From positions 62,001 to 126,000 of the forward strand of contig NZ_QXMH01000006.1 in NCBI RefSeq assembly GCF_003568665.1: a DNA stretch of 64,000 nucleotides, given 5' to 3'. Shown piece by piece: positions 25,898 to 32,635 of this stretch. Source of the stretch: Chitinophaga alhagiae (GTDB lineage Bacteria > Bacteroidota > Bacteroidia > Chitinophagales > Chitinophagaceae). The translations under genes were made by a program, and so were the position numbers. The stretch's first letter is position 1, and the number at the start of each line of letters is the position of its first letter. The notes beneath the pieces were generated by a model. The model worked only from the letters and a program-made list of their open reading frames with translations. It made no database searches and was not told the DNA's origin.

Positions 25898-27007
25898 TTA
25901 TTGAAGGCTCATTTTTACAAACAGTTTGCGCAGCAGGTTGGTGCCATCTCCCAGCTGCCCATGCGTATTGGCGCCGCATCCCCAAAAACTGTTGTCCATT
26001 TTTATGACATGGCTATGATTGTTTCCTGCTTCAACCATCATCACGCTTTCCAGTATCTTTATAGTCGTTTGTTTGTTGTCTGTTGTACCATCCCCCAATT
26101 GCCCAACGCCGTTAAATCCCGTGGCCCAAAGCGTATTGTCGGTTTTGAGTATAAGTGTTTGGGAAAACCCGGAAACCTCCTTTACATCGTCCAATATTTT
26201 CACAAGCGTCTTTCTGTCCGTTGTAGTGCCATCTCCCAATTGTCCGGAAGAGTTGTTGCCACAGGCCCAAAGGCTGTTGTCTGGTTTAATGGCAAAACTG
26301 CTGAGCGCACCTGCGGTTATCCATTTTACATCATCCGTCATTTTTTGGGGTGTCCACCTGTCTGTAGTAGTTCCATCTCCCAACTGGCCATCGTCATTTC
26401 TCCCGCATGCCCAAAGCGTATTGTCAGTTTTTAGTATCAGCGTATGGCTCCTGACGCTGGACACCTGCAATACATTATCTAATATCTTTACCGGAACAGG
26501 TATATTGGTAGTAGTGCCATCTCCCAGCCTGCCATTTTTATTTTCCCCAACTGACCAGAGGCTGTTGTCTGTTTTTATGATAAAACTATAGCGCTCGCCG
26601 GCCTCCATGGCTTTAACGCCGGTCATTACCTGTACGGGAATGGTTTGTGGAACAGCAGTACCGTCACACAATTCTCCGTGCAGGTTATTGCCGCATGCCC
26701 AAAGCGTATTGTCAGTTTTCAGGAACAGGCTGTGTGAATAACCTGCCGCAATGGCCTTTACGTTATCCAGCACTTTTACCGGGGTATTCCTGGCTGTCAG
26801 CGAACCATCTCCCAGTTGCCCTGTGCCGTTAAATCCCGTTGACCAGGCGGTTCCATCCGCTTTAAGTATTAAAGTATGATTGTCGCCCACGCTTATTTGC
26901 AAATTGGCGCCATCAGGCGGCGAAGGGGTGACTTTCCTGTTTTTGCCGCAGGAGAAAATTATTACTGCGCTAATAAGCAGCAGCAATGATCTATGTAGAT
27001 GTTTCAT
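25898..27007 (-). CDS. RCC1-repeat lipoprotein (seven-bladed propeller)
   Basis: A 369-residue predicted lipoprotein (signal ISAVIIFSCGKN). The rest is seven RCC1-type repeats of about 47 residues, each with a strand like GDNHTLILKADGTAWSTG followed by NGTGQLGDG; recurring cores are HTLIL, HSLFL, YSFII, HTLIL, SSFAI, QTLIL and HSHVI. Seven repeats equal one full RCC1 beta-propeller. In bacteria such propellers are usually extracytoplasmic binding modules of unknown ligand. It leads a two-gene operon with the YD-like lipoprotein. Confidence 0.88.
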   Translation of the reverse strand: MKHLHRSLLLLISAVIIFSCGKNRKVTPSPPDGANLQISVGDNHTLILKADGTAWSTGFNGTGQLGDGSLTARNTPVKVLDNVKAIAAGYSHSLFLKTDNTLWACGNNLHGELCDGTAVPQTIPVQVMTGVKAMEAGERYSFIIKTDNSLWSVGENKNGRLGDGTTTNIPVPVKILDNVLQVSSVRSHTLILKTDNTLWACGRNDDGQLGDGTTTDRWTPQKMTDDVKWITAGALSSFAIKPDNSLWACGNNSSGQLGDGTTTDRKTLVKILDDVKEVSGFSQTLILKTDNTLWATGFNGVGQLGDGTTDNKQTTIKILESVMMVEAGNNHSHVIKMDNSFWGCGANTHGQLGDGTNLLRKLFVKMSLQ

Positions 27008-27148
27008 GTGCTTTTTATTGATTTGGGGCAGGCCTTTATTTTGGGGTATTTAAACTTTTATGTAGATAAAGTTATGAACCGGAAAGGGGTTATATTTAAG
27101 TTTTCAATGAATGGATGGATAATTTCAACCAAACCTAAAAACGATCAA

Positions 27149-27706
27149 ATGAGGAACCTGATCTTCGGCATCAATATTACTTTGGATGGCTGCTGTGACC
27201 ATACCAAAGGCTATCCTAATGAAGAGTTACATGAATATTTCACGGACATCATGCAGGAAGCTGACCTGGTCGTTTATGGCCGTAAAACCTATGAGCTGAT
27301 GGTTCCCTTCTGGCCAAACGTTGCAAGGAACAAGTCTGGCGGAACAAAAGCGATGAACGACTTTGCCCAAAAGTTTGACGTTATCAACAAACTTGTTTTC
27401 TCACGGTCTTTGAGCAGCGTTGAAGATAAGAACACGAGGATTGCCAGTACAGGCCTCCGGGAGGAAATACTTAAATTAAAACAGGAAGAGGGCAAAAAAA
27501 TCATGACCGGCGGGGTTGACCTTCCTTCACAATTGATTGAGCTGGGGCTGGTGGATGAATATGTTTTTGTTATTCACCCGCTGGTGGCGGGAGAAGGGAG
27601 GCGGTTGCCGGACACTGGCAAGCTGCAGCAGCAGTTGCGGTTGAGCCTTGTTGAGTCTAAGGTATTCGAATCGGGGCATGTTGCGCTTCGGTATTTGAAG
27701 GAATGA
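27149..27706 (+). CDS. Dihydrofolate-reductase-fold (RibD C-terminal) family protein
   Basis: A 185-residue protein of the dihydrofolate reductase/RibD C-terminal family: FGINITLDGCCDH at the N-terminus, YGRKTYELM, the KKIMTGGVDLPSQLIELGLVDE nucleotide-side block, and a final HVALRYL. I chose the start MRNLIFG at 27149 since the conserved first strand begins there; upstream residues look non-coding. These proteins are usually annotated as dihydrofolate reductases, but most probably reduce other pterin- or flavin-like substrates with NADPH. No operon partner is evident. Confidence 0.88.
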   Translation: MRNLIFGINITLDGCCDHTKGYPNEELHEYFTDIMQEADLVVYGRKTYELMVPFWPNVARNKSGGTKAMNDFAQKFDVINKLVFSRSLSSVEDKNTRIASTGLREEILKLKQEEGKKIMTGGVDLPSQLIELGLVDEYVFVIHPLVAGEGRRLPDTGKLQQQLRLSLVESKVFESGHVALRYLKE

Positions 27707-27769
27707 GAAATGAGACATGTTGTTACGCTTGCGGGCGGTTTTCTTTAACTTAGGAAAAATCCATGCTTT

Positions 27770-28132
27770 ATGAAGGAATACCAGACTCCCAAAGACCGCA
27801 GGTACACGGAAACCTTGCTGAATGCAGCCAGGCAGGAATCTGCCGCATTTATGAACCTGAAACACACCGCAGAGCGGAAAGACGGCGCCATCCCCGCCAA
27901 GTACCGGGAGTTGATGTCGATTGCCGTAGCGCTGACCACCCAATGCGCTTACTGTATTGAATCTCACATGCAGAACGCCGTACGTGAAGGCGCCACAAAA
28001 GAAGAAATTGCGGAAACGGTGTTCATCGCTGCCGCGTTGCGGGCCGGCGGAGCAGTGGGGAACGGATTGCTGGCCATGCGCCTGTTCGATGAGATCGGTT
28101 CTGTTGCCACCACCGGCCCTGGTGGCGAATAA
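27770..28132 (+). CDS. Carboxymuconolactone decarboxylase / AhpD-like protein
   Basis: A 120-residue cytoplasmic protein of the CMD/AhpD family. The redox motif CAYCIESH (a CxxC plus downstream His) sits in helix TTQCAYCIESHMQNAVREGA, and IAETVFIAAALRAGGAV completes the core. Family members with CxxC act as alkylhydroperoxidase-like thiol oxidoreductases; without further context the substrate is not known. It follows the DHFR-fold gene by 63 bases and converges on the double-glycine peptide gene. Confidence 0.9.
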   Translation: MKEYQTPKDRRYTETLLNAARQESAAFMNLKHTAERKDGAIPAKYRELMSIAVALTTQCAYCIESHMQNAVREGATKEEIAETVFIAAALRAGGAVGNGLLAMRLFDEIGSVATTGPGGE

Positions 28133-28144
28133 GGCCGGCAAAAT

Positions 28145-28179
28145 AAAAAAAGGGGCGCACCCATTTACAGATGCGCCCC
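28145..28179 (-). terminator. Intrinsic terminator of the double-glycine peptide gene
   Basis: On the minus strand an 8-bp GC-rich stem (28172-28179 with 28152-28159) with a 12-base loop is followed by a run of seven T (28151-28145). It sits 14 bases beyond the peptide's stop. Confidence 0.85.
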
Positions 28180-28193
28180 ACCCCCAGTATACA

Positions 28194-28412
28194 TTACAGA
28201 CGCGGGAGCACCCCGCCAAGCAAGCTGCCAAGGAGGTTGGTAACCGTACCGACCAAACCGCTCAACAGGCCGCCCACAATGGGAATGCCGTTTAGCAGGC
28301 CGCTCAGGTCAGGAAGGCCCGGCATGCCGGGAAGTGCGCCGCCATTGATGTCTTTTGCTTCCGTTGCATTCAGTTCTGTGCAACCGTAATTCCTGGTTTT
28401 CAGTTGTTCCAT
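28194..28412 (-). CDS. Double-glycine-leader peptide (bacteriocin-like or signalling)
   Basis: A 72-residue peptide. Residues 1-25 look like a Bacteroidota double-glycine leader: MEQLKTRNYGCTELN, then ATEAKDINGG with Gly-Gly at 24-25. The predicted 47-residue mature part (from ALPGMPGLPD) is Gly/Leu/Pro/Val-rich and uncharged apart from one Asp and a penultimate Arg, with a repeated GLLNG/GGLLSGLVG/GSLLGGVL pattern typical of membrane-active helices. Such leaders are normally cut by a peptidase-containing ABC transporter during export. No such transporter, immunity protein or modifying enzyme is in this window. A strong dedicated terminator at 28145 supports it as a real transcription unit. 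Confidence 0.8.
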   Translation of the reverse strand: MEQLKTRNYGCTELNATEAKDINGGALPGMPGLPDLSGLLNGIPIVGGLLSGLVGTVTNLLGSLLGGVLPRL

Positions 28413-28666
28413 TTTTATAGGATTTGGTTAAAAAAAGCCTGACAGGGTGATGGTTCCATGGAATGAAGCAGCGGGATAATGCGGCATTTGAAGCTGTGCA
28501 ACTGCATTCACATGATGGTACAATAAAACGTTGATGCGGTTTCTTTCAGGCAGGAATAAACAGCGGGTGTACAGGCCGTTGCTTTCGGGTTGCGTTACAG
28601 GATAACCGGAAAGGCGGGATTATTTCGTTGATACGGGTGGTTACCCGGCCTCCATTGGAGATGTAC

Positions 28667-28732
28667 TAAAATTAAACGATCCGCCGCTGTTCATTTCGTT
28701 CATTTTTAATAGAAGATGTTCAGTTTTGTTCA
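28667..28732 (-). promoter_or_regulatory. Putative promoter with four GTTCA direct repeats
   Basis: Four copies of GTTCA (plus-strand positions 28689, 28698, 28718, 28728) are spaced 9, 20 and 10 bases, close to whole helical turns. On the minus strand a near-consensus -7 element, TAATTTTA (28674-28667), follows them at the distance expected for an activator-bound promoter. GTT-N-A-T/G half-sites resemble the published LytTR-regulator consensus. A transcript from here would run toward the double-glycine peptide with a leader of about 245 bases. Function is inferred. Confidence 0.35.
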
Positions 28733-28782
28733 GGGATATATCAAATGGGACAACGGCAAAATGCTGCTATCCCAATTTTTAC

Positions 28783-28855
28783 AAGGCGATAAGAAGCCGA
28801 TAAGAAGGCGATAAGCCGGGGGAACCAAGCCGATAACAAGGCGATAAGAAGGCGG
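28783..28855. repeat. 11-bp tandem repeat array
   Basis: AAGGCGATAAG or AAGCCGATAAG/C recurs with an exact 11-base period: 28783, 28794, 28805, (28816 diverged, CCGGGGGAACC), 28827, 28838, and a partial unit at 28849. The period is not a multiple of three and frames across it are not convincing, so it is noncoding. Spacing near one helical turn suggests protein binding or a structural DNA element. Confidence 0.8.
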
Positions 28856-28960
28856 CGGCCTGTTGCTATGTCAAACGCCCAAACCATCACTATAATATTG
28901 ATTATCAGCACTTTTGTGCCTTTCTCCAACTTGATCCGTTATCACTCAGGCCATCAATCA

Positions 28961-28991
28961 AAAAAGGTTCACTTTCGTGAACCTTTTTTTT
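28961..28991. terminator. Bidirectional terminator downstream of tRNA-Leu
   Basis: A stem of GGTTCAC (28966-28972) and GTGAACC (28977-28983), loop TTTC, extends with A-T pairs and is flanked by A5 before and T8 after. It ends the minus-strand tRNA transcript. Confidence 0.85.
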
Positions 28992-29007
28992 TATTTTTTA
29001 AGTACCG

Positions 29008-29091
29008 TGCCCAGAACAGGAATCGAACCTGCACTCCGTTGCCGAAACAAGATTTTGAGTCTAGCGCGTCTACCAGTTCCGCCATCTGGGC
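29008..29091 (-). tRNA. tRNA-Leu (anticodon CAA)
   Basis: Reading the minus strand from 29091, the acceptor GCCCAGA pairs with TCTGGGC, the D-arm carries GGCGGAACTGGTAGACGC, the anticodon loop CTCAAAA holds CAA, a long type II variable arm follows, and the T-arm is GCAGGTTCGATTCCTGT. Discriminator is A and no CCA is encoded. The second anticodon-stem pair reads T-T, a mismatch. It lies 9 bases downstream of the HscB-like gene stop on the same strand and before a strong terminator. Confidence 0.95.
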
Positions 29092-29099
29092 AATCACGA

Positions 29100-29552
29100 T
29101 CATAAAACCTGATCGCGGGATGCAAATGTAGATAATCTCTCCATTATCCGCAACAAATATTTTTGCTTGAAATGCAGCTCTTTCAGCTCCTGCAGTTTGG
29201 CCGGGGTCAGCTCCCCTACCGGCTGTACTTCCTCCCAAAGCCGGGCCTGCATCTTCTCCATCTGCTGCCTGAACTTCCGCACCTCCGTTTCAGGCGCCGC
29301 CTCCAGCGCAAACAACCGCTCGTTGAGCGGCATCATTTCCATCATGAACATATGCGGCAGCTGCATTTTTTCCCCCGGCCGCAATACACCTTTCAGCTCC
29401 AGCACGTAAGCCAGCAGCTGCTGCGGGTCTGCCAGCGTTTCATAGGCCGCCCTGTTCTCGTCCGAGCCGGGCAGGCCCAGGTACCGCTGCTGCAAAAGGC
29501 CGTCTTGCACCACTACGGATACCGGTATATCAAACAATTCAAAGTAATTCAT
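29100..29552 (-). CDS. HscB-like co-chaperone lacking the HPD motif
   Basis: A 150-residue protein whose start (MNYFELFDIPVSV) and C-terminal three-helix part (AYVLELKGVLRPGEKMQLPH, MMEMMPLNERLFAL) match HscB, the J-protein that delivers the IscU scaffold to HscA in Fe-S cluster assembly. In HscB the J-domain carries His-Pro-Asp between helices II and III. Here the sequence goes from LLQQRYLGLPGSDEN directly to RAAYETLADPQQ, so the HPD loop and part of its helices are missing. Usual HscB length is about 170-180 residues. It could be a degenerate copy or a protein that keeps IscU binding without activating an Hsp70. Confidence 0.75.
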   Translation of the reverse strand: MNYFELFDIPVSVVVQDGLLQQRYLGLPGSDENRAAYETLADPQQLLAYVLELKGVLRPGEKMQLPHMFMMEMMPLNERLFALEAAPETEVRKFRQQMEKMQARLWEEVQPVGELTPAKLQELKELHFKQKYLLRIMERLSTFASRDQVL

Positions 29553-29578
29553 GCCACTGTCCTGATTTTGCTAAAATG

Positions 29579-29586
29579 CAAATTTA
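29579..29586 (-). promoter_or_regulatory. -7 promoter element for the HscB-like gene
   Basis: TAAATTTG on the minus strand exactly fits the Bacteroidota TAnnTTTG consensus, 27 bases before the start at 29552. Confidence 0.6.
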
Positions 29587-29630
29587 CAGTAATGTTGCAT
29601 GCATTCGTTGACAATACCCTAAACAATCTC

Positions 29631-30866
29631 ATGGCAGACCAGTACCTTCATATCGGGCTTATCAGGGAGGAAAAAATTCCGGAAGACAACCGGGTGGCTT
29701 TTACCCCGCTGCAGTGCCAGTGGATCATGACGCATTACCCCCACGTGAGCATTACCGTACAACCCTCCCCCCACCGCTGCTTTAAAGACGACGAGTACGC
29801 CGCGGCCGGCATCCGGCTGGCGGAAGACCTTTCTCACTGCAACATATTACTGGGTATTAAAGAGGTACCGGTAGCAAAGCTGCTGCCTGGAAAGACCTAT
29901 CTTTTCTTTTCCCACACCAAAAAGCAGCAGCCGCAAAACCAGGCTATGCTCCACAGCATCCTGGAAAAGAACATCACCCTCATAGATTATGAATGCCTGG
30001 TGCATGAAGACGGGCAGCGCATACTGGGCTTCGGCTTTTTTGCGGGCGTGGTGGGCGCGCATAACGGCCTGCTGGAATACGGCCGCCGCATGGGCCAGTT
30101 CAACTTCAAACGGGTACACGAATGCCACGATTTCCAGGAGCTGATCACCCATTACTTCGGCGTCAAACTGCCGCCGCTGAAAATTGTGGCCACAGGCTCC
30201 GGCCGGGTAACGGCGGGCATCCTGGAAGTAATGGGGCTGCTGGGCATCAAATACATTCCGCCGGAAGAGTACCTCATCAACAACTACGCCTACCCGGTAT
30301 ATACCCAGCTGAAAGCCGGGGAACTATACCTCCGGAAAACAGATAAAACCTATAGCCGGGAAGATTTTCACGCCAACCCCGGCGCGTACGACTGCAAATT
30401 TCTGCCCTATGTGACCTGCAGCGACATCCTGGTGAACGGCATCTACTGGGACAAGAACATTGAACGCCTTTTTGAGTGGGAAGACCTGGCTAAAGACAAC
30501 TTCCGCATCAAGGTAATAGCGGACGTAACAGACGACAAGAACGGCTCCATTCCCTGCAACCTCGGAGACGGCACCATTGAAGCCCCCTCCTACGGCGTAA
30601 ACCGCTACACGCGCGAAAGAACGGCCCCCTATCATGAAGACGCCGTTACCATGATGTGCGTGGGCAACCTGCCCAACGAGCTGCCGCGGGATGCCTCGCA
30701 GTTCTTTGGCGATCACCTCATGAAATATGTGTTTGACGAACTGATGAAAGACAGCAGTGAAATGATAGAAAAGGCCACCATCACCCGCAACGGCAGCCTC
30801 ACCAAAAGGTATGCCTACCTGGAAGCGTACGCTACAGGTACAGGTAGTAATCCTTCAGCAGCGTAA
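29631..30866 (+). CDS. Lysine/saccharopine-type NAD(P)-dependent dehydrogenase
   Basis: A 411-residue enzyme of the alanine dehydrogenase/transhydrogenase-like fold as used by lysine-forming saccharopine dehydrogenases. The N-terminus reads HIGLIREEKIPEDNRVAFTP, typical of this superfamily. The nucleotide-binding loop is VATGSGRVTAGILEVM near residues 186-201, and IADVTDDKNGSIPCNL lies in the C-terminal part. I chose the start MADQYLH at 29631; another in-frame ATG at 29592 would add 13 residues unlike the family. The likely reaction is NAD-linked oxidative deamination in lysine metabolism, inferred from family only. Its 3' end overlaps the convergent trmN6 by 35 bases. Confidence 0.8.
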   Translation: MADQYLHIGLIREEKIPEDNRVAFTPLQCQWIMTHYPHVSITVQPSPHRCFKDDEYAAAGIRLAEDLSHCNILLGIKEVPVAKLLPGKTYLFFSHTKKQQPQNQAMLHSILEKNITLIDYECLVHEDGQRILGFGFFAGVVGAHNGLLEYGRRMGQFNFKRVHECHDFQELITHYFGVKLPPLKIVATGSGRVTAGILEVMGLLGIKYIPPEEYLINNYAYPVYTQLKAGELYLRKTDKTYSREDFHANPGAYDCKFLPYVTCSDILVNGIYWDKNIERLFEWEDLAKDNFRIKVIADVTDDKNGSIPCNLGDGTIEAPSYGVNRYTRERTAPYHEDAVTMMCVGNLPNELPRDASQFFGDHLMKYVFDELMKDSSEMIEKATITRNGSLTKRYAYLEAYATGTGSNPSAA

Positions 30867-31551
30867 CGAACGGCGGGGTGTATTGCCGGTGCTCATCATG
30901 GATCACCAGTTTGCCGGCATGCAGGTTTCCCGCCGGCCCAAAAATGCCTACGCAGCGGAACGGCGCGTGAGCGGGCGTTTGCTGTATTTCCAGCAGCTCC
31001 CGCAAGGTAAAGCCTGCCTCCTCACCCAGGCGCCGGAACCGCTCAAACTCCCCCGACGGTAATAACACGGAAAATGAACCTTCAGGCGCCAGCAACTGCC
31101 GTATGGCCGCCAATAGTTCCGCGTGCCCCAGGGAAACGGTGTGCATGGCCGCTGTACGCCGTTGCCGCGGCCCTTGCAGATTGTTCTCGAAAAAGGGCGG
31201 GTTGGTGATGATGAAAGAATAAGCGGCCGCCGGACGGAAGTCTTTTATATCTGTGTGGAATACCTGCAGATGGTGCGGCCACGGTGATGCAGCAAAGTTT
31301 TCCCCTGCCTGCTGCGCAGCCGTAGCGTCCAGTTCTACGGCATCTATGGCATAACGGCCGCGCTGCGCCAGCATGAGGGCCAGCAGCCCGGTGCCGGTGC
31401 CAATATCCAGCACCCGTTGAACACCGGGCAGGCGGGTTTGCAGGTACGCGGCGGTGAAGGCGCCCTGGATGCAGGCGTCTGTGCAGACCTTCATGGCGCT
31501 CCCGGCCTGCTGCACGGTGAATTGTTTGAATTGGAAGAAAGCGTTACCCAT
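30832..31551 (-). CDS. trmN6: tRNA1(Val) (adenine37-N6)-methyltransferase
   Basis: A 239-residue SAM-dependent methyltransferase of the TrmN6 (YfiC) family, which methylates A37 of tRNA1(Val). Motifs are FKQFTVQQAGSAMKVCTDAC at the start, the SAM loop VLDIGTGTGLLALMLAQ, an acidic VELDATA, and the N6-adenine catalytic motif NPPFF. It lies 47 bases after tsaD on the same strand; both modify position 37 of tRNAs, so this looks like a small tRNA-modification operon. The end overlaps the convergent dehydrogenase gene by 35 bases. Confidence 0.9.
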   Translation of the reverse strand: MGNAFFQFKQFTVQQAGSAMKVCTDACIQGAFTAAYLQTRLPGVQRVLDIGTGTGLLALMLAQRGRYAIDAVELDATAAQQAGENFAASPWPHHLQVFHTDIKDFRPAAAYSFIITNPPFFENNLQGPRQRRTAAMHTVSLGHAELLAAIRQLLAPEGSFSVLLPSGEFERFRRLGEEAGFTLRELLEIQQTPAHAPFRCVGIFGPAGNLHAGKLVIHDEHRQYTPPFVTLLKDYYLYL

Positions 31552-31598
31552 CGTAGAAGCACTTTAACAAACGTGGCTGACTGATGCCTGGCCTCCGC

Positions 31599-32603
31599 CT
31601 AAAACACCGCTCTTGCGCTCGGCACCGCGTCCATACCAGTAAACTCGCCCGCCAGGTATTTGTAGTGGGCGGCAATGGCTATCATGCCCGCGTTGTCCGT
31701 GCAGTATTCAAATTTCGGGATGTACGTGTTCCAGCCGTGTTTGGCGCCGTATTCCGCCAGCGCCTTGCGCAGGCCGGAGTTGGCGCTGACGCCGCCGGCA
31801 ATGCCTATTTCCGTTACGCCTGTTTCCATGGCGGCTTTCACCAGCTTGTTCATCAATATGGTGATGATGCGGTGCTGGATGGACGCGCAGATGTCTGCCA
31901 TATTACGCTCCGCAAAATCAGGGGCTTTGGCCCTGTTTTCCTGCAAGAAATAGAGGATGGCGGTCTTCAGGCCGGAGAAGCTGAAATTCAGCCCGGGTAT
32001 CTGCGGCTCGGGGAACCTGAAGCGCATGGCATTACCGGTTTGCGCATATTTGTCTATGAGCGGGCCGCCGGGGTACGGCAGGCCCAGCAGTTTGGCGCTT
32101 TTATCAAATGCCTCGCCCGCCGCGTCATCCAGCGTTTCACCAATGATCCGCATCCGCAGCGGGCTTTCGCAATAAACGATCTGGGTATGGCCGCCGGAAA
32201 CGGTGAGGCAGAGAAAAGGAAATGAAGGTTTGGGATCTTCTATGAAATTGGCCAGCACATGGGCCTGCATGTGGTGAACGCCTATGAGCGGCACCTCCAG
32301 CGCCAGGGCCATTGATTTGGCAAAACAGCTGCCTACCAGCAGGGAACCGATGAGGCCGGGACTTTGGGTAAAGGCCACCGCGCTGAGGTCTGCGGGCTGC
32401 ATGCCGGCCTTGCGGAACGCCAGGTCCACCACGGGCACAATATTCTCCTGGTGCGCGCGGGAGGCCAGCTCCGGCACCACGCCGCCGTACTGTTCATGCA
32501 CGGTCTGGTTGGCAATGATGTTAGACAGTACCTTGCCGTCCGAGATCACGGAGGCGCTGGTTTCATCGCAAGATGACTCTATGGCTAGAATATTTACGGG
32601 CAT
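31599..32603 (-). CDS. tsaD: tRNA N6-adenosine threonylcarbamoyltransferase TsaD
   Basis: A 334-residue ASKHA-fold enzyme that transfers the threonylcarbamoyl group to A37 of ANN-decoding tRNAs with TsaB/TsaE. Hallmarks are the N-terminal ILAIESSCDETSASVI, the metal-binding HHMQAH, the nucleotide motif LTVSGGHTQIVY, GGVSANSGLRKAL and CTDNAGMIA near the end. Length fits the family. It starts 32 bases after the stop of the upstream permease gene but has its own -7 element at 32612-32619, which would give a leader of only a few bases. Confidence 0.97.
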   Translation of the reverse strand: MPVNILAIESSCDETSASVISDGKVLSNIIANQTVHEQYGGVVPELASRAHQENIVPVVDLAFRKAGMQPADLSAVAFTQSPGLIGSLLVGSCFAKSMALALEVPLIGVHHMQAHVLANFIEDPKPSFPFLCLTVSGGHTQIVYCESPLRMRIIGETLDDAAGEAFDKSAKLLGLPYPGGPLIDKYAQTGNAMRFRFPEPQIPGLNFSFSGLKTAILYFLQENRAKAPDFAERNMADICASIQHRIITILMNKLVKAAMETGVTEIGIAGGVSANSGLRKALAEYGAKHGWNTYIPKFEYCTDNAGMIAIAAHYKYLAGEFTGMDAVPSARAVF

Positions 32604-32611
32604 ACGAGGCG

Positions 32612-32619
32612 CAAAGGTA
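32612..32619 (-). promoter_or_regulatory. -7 promoter element for tsaD
   Basis: TACCTTTG on the minus strand matches TAnnTTTG and ends 9 bases before the tsaD start, implying a very short or absent leader. Confidence 0.6.
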
Positions 32620-32635
32620 CCACATTTAGCGGTAT

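Noticed and set aside
28783..28855. CRISPR array
   Set aside because: Units are only 11 bases with no spacers and no cas genes are present; it is a simple tandem array.
28741..28929. 62-residue minus-strand frame with a hydrophobic start
   Set aside because: It runs through the 11-bp repeat array, has no family resemblance, and its hydrophobic part is explained by the reverse complement of the repeats and AT-rich flank.
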